A stretch of DNA of 64,000 bases. Source: Mycobacterium sp. EPa45 (lineage in GTDB: Bacteria > Actinomycetota > Actinomycetes > Mycobacteriales > Mycobacteriaceae). Below the pieces are notes generated by a model. It was not told the origin of the DNA. It saw only the letters and a list, made by a program, of their open reading frames with translations, and did no database searches. Every line of letters starts with the position of its first letter. Position 1 is the stretch's first letter. The translations under genes and the position numbers were made by a program. Where the stretch lies: positions 3,162,001-3,226,000 of the forward strand of contig NZ_CP011773.1 in assembly GCF_001021385.1 (NCBI RefSeq), written 5' to 3'. This document shows, piece by piece, positions 1 through 8,706 of this stretch.

Positions 1-1148
1 AGAGCATTCCCACCCAACGGATCCCGGATCTGCTGAACAGCACCTACCAGGCCCTCAACGGAGCGGGTGACGACCTCACCACGTTGAACGACTCCGCATC
101 ACGGCTCGCCGCCGATTTCAACGCCACCGCCGATCAGACCCGCACCCTGGTCGAGGACAGCCGCCCGCTGTTGGACGGCCAGCTGGCGTCGGCCGACTCG
201 ATCCGCACGTGGGCGCACAGCCTGGCCGGGATCACCGAGCAGCTGAACACCAACGACCCGCAGTGGCGCGGCATCCTGGCCAACGGTCCGGGCGCCGCCG
301 ATGAAGCCTCCGCGCTCTTCACCCAGGTGAAGCCGACGCTGCCGATCCTGTTGGCCAGCCTCCAGACGGTAGGGCAGATCGGCGTGACCTACAACAAGGG
401 TCTCGAACAGCTGCTGGTGCTGCTCCCGCCGTACGTCGGCTCGATCCAGGCAGTCGGCTCACCGTTGAACAACCCGACCGGTATGACGCTGGGCGACTTC
501 ACGCTGACGATCAGCGACCCGCCGGCGTGCACCGTGGGCTTCCTGCCGCCGTCCCAGTGGCGCTCGCCGGAGGACACCTCGGTCATCGACACACCGGACG
601 GTCTCTACTGCAAGCTGCCACAGGATTCGCCGATCGCCGTCCGCGGCGCCCGCAACTATCCGTGCCAGGATGTTCCCGGCAAGCGCGCACCCACCGTCGA
701 GATCTGCGACAGCGACAAGCCGTTCGAGCCGCTGGCCATGCGGCAGCATGCCACCGGGCCTTCCCCGATTGACCCGAACCTGATTGCCCAGGGCATTCCG
801 CCCGACGACCGGACCACGTTCCAGGACCACATTTACGGACCGCTGCAGGGCACGCCGTTGCCGCCGGGGCCGATCCCGGCGCCCGCCGGAACACCGATAC
901 CGCCCGAACCGGCCACCCTCAAGCCATATGGTGTTCCCGATATCGCGCCCACCGACCAGGGGGGCGGGCCCGCGGTCGCGCCGAGCGCTTTCACGCCGGG
1001 TTCGGCCGCTGGCCCGTCGGTGGCGATCGCCACCTACGATCCCGCGACAGGGCATTACGCGACGCCGGACGGCCATGTGGGTCAACAGACCAGCCTGGCG
1101 AACGCGAACGGGAACATGTCGTGGAAGGATCTGCTGCCGACGACATGA
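1..1148 (+). CDS. MCE-family (MlaD-like) protein, 3' part only
   Basis: The reading frame is open from the first bases of the window, so the N-terminal MCE domain lies outside. What is visible is the helical C-terminal half seen in mycobacterial Mce proteins (a tandem run of polar/aliphatic heptads) followed by a Cys-containing segment and a long Pro/Gly-rich tail ending in SWKDLLPTT. Mce proteins are exported subunits of lipid or steroid importers driven by an Mkl-type ATPase; six usually form one operon. The subunit letter cannot be assigned from the tail. It is followed 23 bp later by a secreted-protein gene on the same strand, as is common at the end of mce operons. A steroid-type importer beside the catabolic genes below would make sense, but that is inference. 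Confidence 0.8.
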   Translation, partial: SIPTQRIPDLLNSTYQALNGAGDDLTTLNDSASRLAADFNATADQTRTLVEDSRPLLDGQLASADSIRTWAHSLAGITEQLNTNDPQWRGILANGPGAADEASALFTQVKPTLPILLASLQTVGQIGVTYNKGLEQLLVLLPPYVGSIQAVGSPLNNPTGMTLGDFTLTISDPPACTVGFLPPSQWRSPEDTSVIDTPDGLYCKLPQDSPIAVRGARNYPCQDVPGKRAPTVEICDSDKPFEPLAMRQHATGPSPIDPNLIAQGIPPDDRTTFQDHIYGPLQGTPLPPGPIPAPAGTPIPPEPATLKPYGVPDIAPTDQGGGPAVAPSAFTPGSAAGPSVAIATYDPATGHYATPDGHVGQQTSLANANGNMSWKDLLPTT

Positions 1149-1171
1149 GCACAGGTGAGGGGAGTGGCCAT

Positions 1172-1687
1172 ATGCGTACGTCACGAACGTTGATCAGCGT
1201 CGGGGCGCTGACCGCAGCGGTGTTCGCCGGTGTGCTGAATCCGGCCACCGCGTCCGCCAACGAGAAGTGGGCGCTCAACGGCACATACCAGGCGACGTCC
1301 AACGGTGAGTGGGCCACCAGCAACGACGTCTTCCACGACGAACGCAGCGTACGCAGCATCTGGACGATCTCGTCGACGTGCAGCTATCCCACCGAGTGCA
1401 CCGGCACCGTCAGCAGCGACGCGGGTTGGACGGCACCGATCTATCAGACCGGCGGGGACTGGCGCGTCAAACGCGTCATCGAGGACTGGATGCCGTGCCA
1501 GGACGGCACCACGGTCCCTGGGCTACAGGTGATCCGGTTTCACGGGTCCTCGCCCGGCGGTGACCAGACCGACCCGACCTCCAACACATTGGTCGGCCAG
1601 GACTCGACCACCGGCCAGCCGGGGGCCTGCGGGCGCAGTCTTGCGCTGTTCATCAACATGCCGTTCAAGTTGGTCAAGCTGACCTGA
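1172..1687 (+). CDS. small secreted protein, mce-associated
   Basis: A protein of about 171 residues with a clear Sec signal peptide: basic start (MRTSRT), hydrophobic core, and an Ala-x-Ala-type site after ATASA at about residue 26. The mature part has four cysteines (in STC, TEC, MPC, GAC), enough for two disulfides. No catalytic family is recognised. The ATG at 1172 is chosen because it gives a proper signal peptide and follows a GAGGGGA element; an ATG at 1145 overlapping the mce stop codon would add nine polar residues. Its 3' end overlaps the end of the convergent flavoprotein gene by 14 bp. It probably belongs to the mce transcription unit and works in the cell envelope. Confidence 0.7.
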   Translation: MRTSRTLISVGALTAAVFAGVLNPATASANEKWALNGTYQATSNGEWATSNDVFHDERSVRSIWTISSTCSYPTECTGTVSSDAGWTAPIYQTGGDWRVKRVIEDWMPCQDGTTVPGLQVIRFHGSSPGGDQTDPTSNTLVGQDSTTGQPGACGRSLALFINMPFKLVKLT

Positions 1688-3239
1688 CGTCGCCTGCCAT
1701 GTCGAGCGCGGCCAGATAGCTGAACAACATCGACGCACCGATCGGATTCCCGCCGCCGGGGTAGGTTGTCCCGCTGACCGCGGCCATCGTGTTGCCCGCC
1801 GCGTACAGGCCGGGGATCGGCCGGCCGGATTCGTCGAGCACCCGAGCCCGGGGGTCGGTGCGCAGGCCGCCCTTGGTGCCGAGATCGGACAGACCGAACG
1901 CCGCCGCGTGGAACGGGGGCGTGTCGATCGGCACCAGCGGAGACTCACCGCCGGAGAACGCGCGGTCGTATGCCTCGTCGCCGCGACCGAAATCGGTGTC
2001 CGAACCGGCGGCGACCATCTCGTTGTAGCGGGCAACTGTCTTTTCCAACGCCGTTGCCGGCATCCCGAGCAACTCGGCCAGTTCGGCCAGAGTGCTTGCG
2101 CTGCGCCATAATCCGGCAGCCCGATAGCTTTCGGTGTCCACCATCGAGACGTTGGTCGCCTTGACCGGTGGTACCTCCCCTTCGCGGTTGTCGTAGACCA
2201 TCCAGAACGGGACCTCGAGGCGGCCGGCCTGCATCTCGTCGATGATCTCCCGGCCGATCCGGTCGTACGCCGAGGATTCATTGACGAACCGCTGTCCGGC
2301 CTGATTGACGAAGATGCCGCCGGTGAACCACAGCGCGAACGCCGAACGGCCGTCCGGATGGGTCAGGCCCGGTGACCACCACGCTTGGTCCATCAGGTCG
2401 GTGGCTGCGCCGATCCGGATCGCGGCCTGCAGCGCCGCGCCGGTGCTGCCGGGCCCACCCATGGTGTCACGGGATTGACCGGGCACGCCGTACGACTGTC
2501 GTAGCTCCGGGTTGTGCTCGAATCCGCCTGCGGCCAGCAGCACTCCGCGCCGGGCGCCGATCCGCACCGCCTCGCCGTCGCGCTGTACGACGGCACCGAC
2601 CACCCGGCCGCGCTCATCGGTGATCAGGTCGGTCAGCTGCGCGTTGCGATACAGCGTCGCGTCGGGGTAGCCCGCCAATGCTCCGAGGAACCGGCCGATC
2701 AGCGCGCGACCGCCGAAGAGCTTGTCGGGAGCGGGTGCGCCGAGGCGGTCGTGGTCGAGGGGCCCACGCACGAAACCGGCGTAGGGGCCGAGCTTCTCCC
2801 CTCGAATCGGGGCCGCCACGATGTGGCGTAACCCGTCACCGCGGGAGTCCGGCGCCTTACCGAAGTAGTCCGGCCACGGCAGCACGCTGAAAGTGAAGTG
2901 CTCGGGGTCAGCCTCGAGGTATTCGATGAGACCGGGTCCGCGCCGGATGTAAGTCTCCTGCAGATCGCGCGGGGTGCGGTCGCCGATGACAGCGTGAAAG
3001 TAGTTCAGCGCCTTGTCGATCGTGTCGTCGCTGCCCGCACGTCGCAGCACCGGGTTGCACGGAAACCACATGCCTCCGCCACCCGAATACGCGGTGGTGC
3101 CGCCGAACTTGTCGGTCGACTCCACCAGGACCACCGACAAGCCCTCGCGGGCAGCCGTGTACGCGCCGGTGATGCCGCCGCCGGAGCCGGCGACAATGAC
3201 GTCGACGGTCTCGTCGAACGAGGTGTCCTGCGCAGTCAT
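1674..3239 (-). CDS. KstD-like FAD-dependent 3-ketosteroid dehydrogenase family protein
   Basis: About 521 residues of the fumarate reductase/KstD flavoprotein family. Visible are the N-terminal dinucleotide motif (GSGGGITGAY, about residues 18-27), the VVLVESTDKFGGTTAYSGGG segment typical of KstD, a Tyr in NESSAYDRIG, and the C-terminal AAGNTMAAV...YPGGGNPIGAS flavin-binding block containing the Tyr-Pro-Gly-Gly-Gly seen in KstD enzymes. Such enzymes introduce a C1-C2 double bond into a 3-keto ring. The ATG at 3239 is preferred to an upstream one because AAAGGAGG lies directly before it. It is the most KstD-like of the four related flavoproteins in the window. Substrate specificity is not readable. 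Confidence 0.8.
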   Translation of the reverse strand: MTAQDTSFDETVDVIVAGSGGGITGAYTAAREGLSVVLVESTDKFGGTTAYSGGGGMWFPCNPVLRRAGSDDTIDKALNYFHAVIGDRTPRDLQETYIRRGPGLIEYLEADPEHFTFSVLPWPDYFGKAPDSRGDGLRHIVAAPIRGEKLGPYAGFVRGPLDHDRLGAPAPDKLFGGRALIGRFLGALAGYPDATLYRNAQLTDLITDERGRVVGAVVQRDGEAVRIGARRGVLLAAGGFEHNPELRQSYGVPGQSRDTMGGPGSTGAALQAAIRIGAATDLMDQAWWSPGLTHPDGRSAFALWFTGGIFVNQAGQRFVNESSAYDRIGREIIDEMQAGRLEVPFWMVYDNREGEVPPVKATNVSMVDTESYRAAGLWRSASTLAELAELLGMPATALEKTVARYNEMVAAGSDTDFGRGDEAYDRAFSGGESPLVPIDTPPFHAAAFGLSDLGTKGGLRTDPRARVLDESGRPIPGLYAAGNTMAAVSGTTYPGGGNPIGASMLFSYLAALDMAGDVRSA

Positions 3240-3326
3240 CGGCCTCCTTTGTCGCTGGGACCCACTGTGATCGGTGACGCTCAAGGAAGCAACATCGACT
3301 CCCGGTCAACGGAGCCTGCGCCAGCC

Positions 3327-3935
3327 TCAGGGTCTTGCGGTGCGCGGGTGGATGAAGACGCCGTCGGCACGGACCGTGATGCCGTCCGCGGTCGACAGGT
3401 GGCCCACGGCGTAGATCTTCGATCCCTCCACCCGGTCGACGTGAGCCTGCGCCCGCAGCGGTCCCAGCCGGGTTCCCAACTCATAACGCAGGGTGAGCGT
3501 TCCGGTCACTGCCGGCTGGCCGGGCTTATGCGCGGTTGCGCCGAGTACGTGATCGAGAAGCAGGGCGCAGATCCCGCCGTGCACGTGACCCGGCGGTCCT
3601 TCGTACGCCGCGCCCAGCGTCACGTCCGCCCACACACTGCCGTCGGATTCATGGTGCACGACGAGTGGCGGAGCCAGCGCGTTGCGGAGTCCGATGACCG
3701 CATTACCCCACGCGAGCGGACGTCCGTCGGGACCTTGTTGGACACCGAACGATCCCGGCGTCACGGTTTCGCTGAGTTCGTCGGCCGCCGCATCGACGAA
3801 GGCCTTCGCCGAGGCGAGGCGATGCGAGTCGACCTCACTGCGGATGGTCATATCGACCAGCCTGCGAACCGAGTCGGTCAGAGACGTGTAAAGCGCCTCG
3901 GGTACATCGTCGTCGTGCTGGGTGGACACCCCCAT
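3327..3935 (-). CDS. PaaI-like hotdog thioesterase
   Basis: About 202 residues. The C-terminal half has the hotdog signature GPPGHVHGGICALLLDHVLG, with the HGG loop and following helix that form the active site of PaaI/4HBT acyl-CoA thioesterases, then the usual strand pattern. The N-terminal about 80 residues are helical and polar. It probably hydrolyses an acyl-CoA intermediate in the cytosol. An AAAGG element precedes the ATG. It lies upstream of the KstD-like gene on the same strand, 87 bp apart, so the two may be co-transcribed; its promoter faces the PadR gene. Confidence 0.75.
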   Translation of the reverse strand: MGVSTQHDDDVPEALYTSLTDSVRRLVDMTIRSEVDSHRLASAKAFVDAAADELSETVTPGSFGVQQGPDGRPLAWGNAVIGLRNALAPPLVVHHESDGSVWADVTLGAAYEGPPGHVHGGICALLLDHVLGATAHKPGQPAVTGTLTLRYELGTRLGPLRAQAHVDRVEGSKIYAVGHLSTADGITVRADGVFIHPRTARP

Positions 3936-3959
3936 ACCTTTCGCCCCGGGGGATGGTGG

Positions 3960-3973
3960 TGCAACACGTTCTC
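3960..3973. promoter_or_regulatory. candidate KstR-type operator
   Basis: TGCAACACGTTCTC matches the KstR pattern TnnAACnnGTTnnA as remembered, at every fixed position but the last. It lies between the divergent thioesterase and PadR genes. KstR represses cholesterol catabolism genes in mycobacteria, so the site would link this island to that regulon; one imperfect match is weak evidence. Confidence 0.35.
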
Positions 3974-3982
3974 CCGGCCAGT

Positions 3983-4022
3983 GGTTGATGAGCTCACAAC
4001 CGTGTGACCTGGGTTGATACCC
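3983..4022. promoter_or_regulatory. inverted and direct repeats before the PadR gene
   Basis: GGTTG (3983-3987) faces CAACC (3997-4001) around TGAGCTCA, and GGGT-TGAT-ACCC follows at 4011-4022. GGTTGAT occurs twice (3983 and 4012). This lies immediately before the PadR start codon and is a plausible autoregulatory operator. Confidence 0.35.
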
Positions 4023-4029
4023 TTATGCC

Positions 4030-4695
4030 GTGTCCGAACCCGAGTCTGCAGCGCAGCCGTCGCTGTCCGCGACCGCGTGGGCGCTGCTCGGGATGCTCTC
4101 GTACGAGACGGAATTGTCCGGTTACGACATCCGCAAGTGGATCGACTGGAGCATGCGGTATTACTACGGCAGCCCGGCGTTCAGCCAGATCTACTCCGAG
4201 CTGAAGAAGCTCGAGAAGTTGGGTCTGCTCACCTCACGCGTGGACGGAGACGGCCCGCGCAATCGGCGCCTGTACAAGATCACCGAGTCCGGTATGGAAG
4301 CGGTGACCCGGTGGGCGCGCGAAGCTCCGGTGGAACCGCCGTCGCTCAAACATCCAGCGATCTTGAGGGTGACCTTGGGCCACCTGAGTGATCCAGCCTC
4401 ACTCAAACAGATGCTCCAAGAACACATCGCCTACATCGACGAGATGCAACGCGACGCCGCCAAGGAAGCACGGTGGGCCGCCGCGGATCCGTCGTGGGCG
4501 TACGCCAAGATCGCACTGGACTGGGCGGACCGTTACTACTCGTCCGAGCGCGAATTGACCCTCAAACTGATCAAAGATCTCGACGAGGCAGAGGCCAACT
4601 TCCCGAAAGTCGGTGAGGGCGGGAAGATTCCGTGGCCGGATCCGGCTTATTGGTATGAGATCGAGCGGAAAGCCGACGCCGAGGACGGCGAGTGA
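4030..4695 (+). CDS. PadR-family transcriptional regulator
   Basis: 221 residues. The N-terminal winged helix is the PadR type (WALLGMLSYETELSGYDIRKWI, then FSQIYSELKKLEKLGLL and a wing RRLYKITESGMEAV), followed by a helical C-terminal dimerisation domain rich in Glu, Lys and Trp (about residues 100-215), typical of the long PadR subfamily such as AphA/PadR. PadR proteins usually repress a neighbouring operon until a phenolic or lipid-like ligand binds. It starts at GTG with no obvious Shine-Dalgarno. It is divergent from the thioesterase/KstD-like pair and convergent with the next flavoprotein, so control of the former pair is the likely role. Confidence 0.85.
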   Translation: MSEPESAAQPSLSATAWALLGMLSYETELSGYDIRKWIDWSMRYYYGSPAFSQIYSELKKLEKLGLLTSRVDGDGPRNRRLYKITESGMEAVTRWAREAPVEPPSLKHPAILRVTLGHLSDPASLKQMLQEHIAYIDEMQRDAAKEARWAAADPSWAYAKIALDWADRYYSSERELTLKLIKDLDEAEANFPKVGEGGKIPWPDPAYWYEIERKADAEDGE

Positions 4696-4707
4696 CACCG
4701 CAGCCGG

Positions 4708-6414
4708 TCACGCCCTGCCGGCAGCGTGATGGGCGGCAATGTAGCCGAACACCAATCCCTGAGCGATGGTGGCTCCCGCGCCGGGATACGTGTCTCCGAA
4801 CGCGTTGGCGGCGGTGTTGCCGATCGCGTACAGCCCATTGATGACGGTTCCGTCCTCGCGGAGTACCCGGGCTTGGTCATCGGCGCGTAGACCCCCGCAC
4901 GTTCCGAGATCACTCAGCACCATCTTCACCGCGTAGAACGGCCCCTTGGTCAGCGGCCGCAAGTTCGGGTTGGGCGTGACGGTGGGATCGCCGTAGTAGC
5001 GGTCGTATGCGCTTCGACCCCGCTCGAAATCCGGATCCTCACCGGCGAACGCATGTTCGTTGAAGCGAGACACCGTCGCATGGAAGTTGTCGGCGGGAAC
5101 TCCCATTTGGGCGGCCAGCGCCGTGAAATCGTTCGCCCTAACCGCTATTCCGGCCTCGTACCAGCGCTGGGGGATAGGCATCCGCGGAAAGAGTTCGGCC
5201 GCAAAGACATAGCTGTTGCGGTAACGCTGGTCGAAGACGATCCACATGTCCTCCACCGGGGTCCCGGCTGCTTGGAGCGCCAGAATGCGCTGCCCGAAGC
5301 TCATGTAGTCGGACGATTCGTTGGCGAACCGGTGGCCGTTCTGGTCGACGATGAACGACCCGGGCAGTGACCGCTCGGCGAGCATCACCGCGGGGGCTCC
5401 CCCGGGCAGGGGCGCGACGGCGGGGAACCACCACGATTGGTCCATGAGCGCGGTGTCAGCTCCGATGTCTGCAGCGATTCGGATCGCGTCGCCGGTATTC
5501 GACTCGGCGCCCAGACTGAGATTGCGGCCGAGGCTTTCGGATTGGAACTTCCAGCGCATCTCCATGTTGTGGTCGAAGCCGCCGGCGGCGAGCACGACGC
5601 CACGCCGCGCCGTGATGGTGACAGTCTTACCGCCGTGTTCCACGATCGCGCCGGTGATGTCGGCGCCGTCGGTCACCAGTTCGGTGAGCGACGTGTCGAG
5701 CCAGATCGGGATCCCCGCGCGGATGGCGCCGGCGAACAGGCCGGCGGCCAGGGCCTGTCCGCCGGCCGCGTAGCGCCTCCCGAGCGCAAGGCCACCGACG
5801 CCCTGTGCGAGACGCTTGGCGATGGTGGGAAGTCCTTTGCGGGGCACCCGGCTCATGAGGTTCATCCAGCGGTAATCCGCACCGGTGGTCGGCATCGGGA
5901 TCGTCGCCTCCATCACCCCGGGGCGCAGATCGGGCAAGTGCTCGCCCAGCTTGGCGGTGTCGAGTGGGCGGCATTCACAGGTGCGCCCGGCGGCCGAGCC
6001 ACCCGGTGCTTCGGGGTGGTAGTCGGAGTACTCCTTGGCCCAGAACAACTTCATCGGCGTGGTGCGGCGCAGCATGTCGATGGTCGCGGGTAGCCGCTTC
6101 AGAAACGCTGCCGACCGCTCCCGCGGCGCCGAGCCGGCGACGACAGCGTCGAGGTAGGTCTGTGCCCGAGGCGCGGAGTCGACACCGCCGCATTCCTCGA
6201 TCACCCGGCTGGACGGTAGCCACAGGGCACCGCCGGACCGGGCCGTTGAACCGCCCACGTGTGACGACTTCTCGACGACCAGGACCGACAACCCCTGCTC
6301 GTGGCCGGCCAGTGCGGCGGCCAGGCCCGTCCCGGACCCGACGACGAGCAGATCCACCTCGATGTCGGCGATGGCCAGGCCGGCCGGGACGGTGTTATGG
6401 CTGGTAGCGGTCAC
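4708..6414 (-). CDS. KstD-like FAD-binding dehydrogenase
   Basis: 568 residues. The N-terminal FAD motif is VVGSGTGLAAALAGHEQGL (from about residue 25), then VEKSSHVGGSTARSGGALWL as in 3-ketosteroid dehydrogenases; the C-terminal block reads GLYAIGNTAANAF..YPGAGATIAQG. The longer middle region compared with the gene at 1674 and the GAGATI variant in place of GGGNPIG place it in a different branch of the family, so it may be a delta4- or delta1-type dehydrogenase acting on another ring. It starts at GTG without a clear ribosome site. It is divergent from the Rieske oxygenase gene and shares a 136-bp promoter region with it, which suggests joint control. Confidence 0.8.
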   Translation of the reverse strand: MTATSHNTVPAGLAIADIEVDLLVVGSGTGLAAALAGHEQGLSVLVVEKSSHVGGSTARSGGALWLPSSRVIEECGGVDSAPRAQTYLDAVVAGSAPRERSAAFLKRLPATIDMLRRTTPMKLFWAKEYSDYHPEAPGGSAAGRTCECRPLDTAKLGEHLPDLRPGVMEATIPMPTTGADYRWMNLMSRVPRKGLPTIAKRLAQGVGGLALGRRYAAGGQALAAGLFAGAIRAGIPIWLDTSLTELVTDGADITGAIVEHGGKTVTITARRGVVLAAGGFDHNMEMRWKFQSESLGRNLSLGAESNTGDAIRIAADIGADTALMDQSWWFPAVAPLPGGAPAVMLAERSLPGSFIVDQNGHRFANESSDYMSFGQRILALQAAGTPVEDMWIVFDQRYRNSYVFAAELFPRMPIPQRWYEAGIAVRANDFTALAAQMGVPADNFHATVSRFNEHAFAGEDPDFERGRSAYDRYYGDPTVTPNPNLRPLTKGPFYAVKMVLSDLGTCGGLRADDQARVLREDGTVINGLYAIGNTAANAFGDTYPGAGATIAQGLVFGYIAAHHAAGRA

Positions 6415-6473
6415 AATTACTGACGATAGAGCCGGACGGTGAAATTTCGGATCCCGCCTCCCTATGAGCGGAA

Positions 6474-6487
6474 CGCAGACCTCTGCG
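6474..6487. promoter_or_regulatory. palindrome in the divergent promoter region
   Basis: CGCAGA-CC-TCTGCG is a perfect inverted repeat (6-bp arms) lying between the divergent KstD-like and Rieske oxygenase genes. It may be an operator; no regulator is assigned. Confidence 0.35.
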
Positions 6488-6550
6488 CAGCACCTCCGCG
6501 ACGTTCAATGGTGGCATCAGCCGCGAATCAGGAACGAAGGACGGAGCACG

Positions 6551-7684
6551 ATGACGACGCACGCCGAGGCCGACGAGATTCGGTTGATCGAGACCGGCTC
6601 GGTGCCCACCCGGTTCGCCCGCGGATGGCACTGCCTGGGGTTGATTCGCGATTTCGACGACGGCAAGCCTCGTCAGGTCAACGCCTTCGGTCAGAAGCTC
6701 GTGGTGTTCCGTGGTCAGGACGGCGCCGTCAACGTACTCGACGGGTACTGCCGTCATATGGGTGGTGACCTGTCTCAGGGGACGGTGAAGGGCAACGAGA
6801 TCGCGTGCCCGTTCCACGACTGGCGGTGGGGCGGGGACGGCAGGTGCAAGCTGGTGCCCTACAGCAAGCGCACCCCGCGGTTGGCGCGCACCGCATCGTG
6901 GCCGACCCTGCAGCAGGACGGCATGCTGTTCGTCTGGAATGACCCTGAACGCAAGGCGCCGCCGGCGGACGTGACCATCCCCCGCATCGAGGGCGCCGAC
7001 AGCGACGACTGGACCGATTGGCATTGGTACACCACTGTGGTGCACACGAACTGCCGGGAGATCATCGACAACGTCGTCGACATGGCGCACTTCTTCTACA
7101 TCCACGGATCGCTGCCCACGCATTTCAAGAACATCTTCGAGGGCCACGTCGCGACGCAGTACATGAACAGCGCGGGCCGTCCCGATATCGGGGAGCCTGG
7201 CGAGACTCAGATGCTGGGGACGACGTCGGTGGCGTCGTATCACGGCCCGTCGTTCATGATCGACGATTTGACGTATCACTACACAGATGTCGACCACCAC
7301 ACCGTCCTGATCAACTGCCACTATCCCATCGACGCCAATTCCTTTGTCCTGCAATACGGAATCATCGTGAAGAAGTCGGCGCAGCTGCCCGACGACCTCG
7401 CCATGCAAACGGCGATAGGACTGGGGGACTTCGTCAAGATGGGCTTCGAACAAGATGTCGAGATCTGGCGCAACAAGACTCGGATCGACAACCCGCTGCT
7501 GGTCGAAGAGGACGGGCCGGTGTACCAACTACGGCGTTGGTACGAGCAGTTCTATGTCGACGTCGCCGATGTCACGCCGGACATGGTGGACCGCTTCGAA
7601 TTCGAGCTCGACACCACTCGGCCGACTGAGGCCTGGATGAAGGAAGTGGAGGCCAATATCGCCGCACGCGGAGCTGCGGGTTGA
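6551..7684 (+). CDS. kshA: KshA-like Rieske oxygenase (3-ketosteroid 9alpha-hydroxylase oxygenase component)
   Basis: 377 residues. The Rieske 2Fe-2S ligands are C67-x-H69 and C86-x2-H89 (CRHMGGDLS ... CPFHDWRWGGDGRC). The mononuclear iron site is H180, H185 (DMAHFFYIH) and D302 (QDVEIW), and the C-terminal ..NPLLVEEDGPVYQLRRWY segment matches KshA closely. KshA with the reductase KshB hydroxylates C9 of 3-ketosteroids, which with KstD opens ring B. The ATG at 6551 follows GGAG and gives the usual KshA length; an upstream ATG at 6464 would add 29 unusual residues. No full KshB reductase is visible in the window; the only related piece is the ferredoxin at 25890. Mycobacteria often carry several KshA paralogues, so this may serve a substrate other than cholesterol. 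Confidence 0.85.
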   Translation: MTTHAEADEIRLIETGSVPTRFARGWHCLGLIRDFDDGKPRQVNAFGQKLVVFRGQDGAVNVLDGYCRHMGGDLSQGTVKGNEIACPFHDWRWGGDGRCKLVPYSKRTPRLARTASWPTLQQDGMLFVWNDPERKAPPADVTIPRIEGADSDDWTDWHWYTTVVHTNCREIIDNVVDMAHFFYIHGSLPTHFKNIFEGHVATQYMNSAGRPDIGEPGETQMLGTTSVASYHGPSFMIDDLTYHYTDVDHHTVLINCHYPIDANSFVLQYGIIVKKSAQLPDDLAMQTAIGLGDFVKMGFEQDVEIWRNKTRIDNPLLVEEDGPVYQLRRWYEQFYVDVADVTPDMVDRFEFELDTTRPTEAWMKEVEANIAARGAAG

Positions 7685-7686
7685 CG

Positions 7687-7965
7687 ATGGGTGTCCGTCC
7701 GGACAATCGTCTCGACGACGCCCCGATGGTCCCCATCGACTGTCGGCGCTGTGGGGCCGGCGTGCAGGTGCGTAAGAGCAGCTGGAATCAGACCAGCGTG
7801 CAATGGACCGGCCCCGCTTTGGATCGATGCGAAGAGCGTTGCACTGCGATCCAATTAGCCGGTGAGAGCGGGCGTGGCCTGTTTCTGGCGTGTTCTGCGC
7901 TCAGCGGATCGATTGTCGATGCTGTGCGCGCCGGCACGCTGAGAGTTGTCGACGACGCGGTATGA
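7687..7965 (+). CDS. small Cys-containing protein coupled to the Rieske oxygenase
   Basis: 92 residues starting 2 bp after the oxygenase stop codon, so almost certainly co-translated with it. It has CRRC at about residues 19-22, a conserved-looking QVRKSSWNQTSVQW stretch and a second Cys pair in DRCEERC, which resembles a small zinc ribbon or an iron-sulfur accessory protein. It is not a classical ferredoxin. The function is unknown; a role in assembly or electron supply of the oxygenase is inference from position only. Confidence 0.6.
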   Translation: MGVRPDNRLDDAPMVPIDCRRCGAGVQVRKSSWNQTSVQWTGPALDRCEERCTAIQLAGESGRGLFLACSALSGSIVDAVRAGTLRVVDDAV

Positions 7966-7974
7966 GCCCGCGCT

Positions 7975-8580
7975 TTACGGCAGCGGCGAGAGCGCTCCGA
8001 CGATCATTTGCATCGCGGTGCGCAGGGCAGCGCGCAGATCATTGAAGTCGCCGTGTTCGACCCAATAGACGTAGGCGTGTCGGCAGGCTTGGATCACCAA
8101 CTGCGCCGGTAACTCTCGGGTAAAAGGATCGTGCCCGAGGTTGAACCGGGCGTCGAGGAAGTCGGTGACGGGTCCGGCGAAGTCGTGACCCCAATCCAGC
8201 CAGCGCAGACGGTATCCCGGGGTGGCCAGTACCAGTGCCATGAAGGACCTGTCGACATCGACCTGCCCGCGTCGGGGCACCTCGGTACTGAATGCCTCGA
8301 CGAGGACGTCGACCGCGTCACCGTCAGTGTCGGCATCGGCGAGCACGTCCAGGCTGAGCGCACCGAACTGGCGGAACAGCGGCAGGATGACGTCTTCCTT
8401 GACCGGAAAGTGTCGGTGAAACGTGCGCGGCGCGATCCCGACGGCGTCGCAAATGCGTTCCACCGTGGCTGATGTCGAACCGTCAGCCAGGAAGATGTCG
8501 CGGGCCGCCAAGGCGATGTCCAAGCGCAGTGCCTCTGCTCGTCGCTCGGTGAGCGTCGCTGGCCTGCGTTCTCCGCTCAC
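7975..8580 (-). CDS. TetR-family regulator
   Basis: About 201 residues. The N-terminal helix-turn-helix is the TetR type (AARDIFLADGSTSATVERIC, then AVGIAPRTFHRHFPVKEDV), followed by a helical ligand-binding domain. The GTG at 8580 is chosen because AAGGAGAGG precedes it at good spacing; an upstream ATG at 8637 lacks this. It is convergent with the oxygenase pair and divergent from the gene at 8816, with a strong inverted repeat between them, so it probably controls itself and that gene. Confidence 0.85.
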   Translation of the reverse strand: MSGERRPATLTERRAEALRLDIALAARDIFLADGSTSATVERICDAVGIAPRTFHRHFPVKEDVILPLFRQFGALSLDVLADADTDGDAVDVLVEAFSTEVPRRGQVDVDRSFMALVLATPGYRLRWLDWGHDFAGPVTDFLDARFNLGHDPFTRELPAQLVIQACRHAYVYWVEHGDFNDLRAALRTAMQMIVGALSPLP

Positions 8581-8706
8581 GGTCGCCTCTCCTTGCGCGT
8601 ATCGATCGTAGCTACCGCGAGCATCGCCGGTCCTCACTGCGCCGCCGCGATCTCCCGGTCATCGGGAACTGAGGCTGACTCAGGTCCCCGCGTGGCTAGC
8701 ATTTAA

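Noticed and set aside
459..1184. Long minus-strand open frame opposite the MCE gene
   Set aside because: Arg-rich low-complexity shadow of the high-G+C coding strand, no ribosome site or family pattern.
8631..8700. Upstream ATG for the TetR gene (8637)
   Set aside because: The GTG at 8580 has a strong ribosome site and fits the family N-terminus; the extension is atypical.
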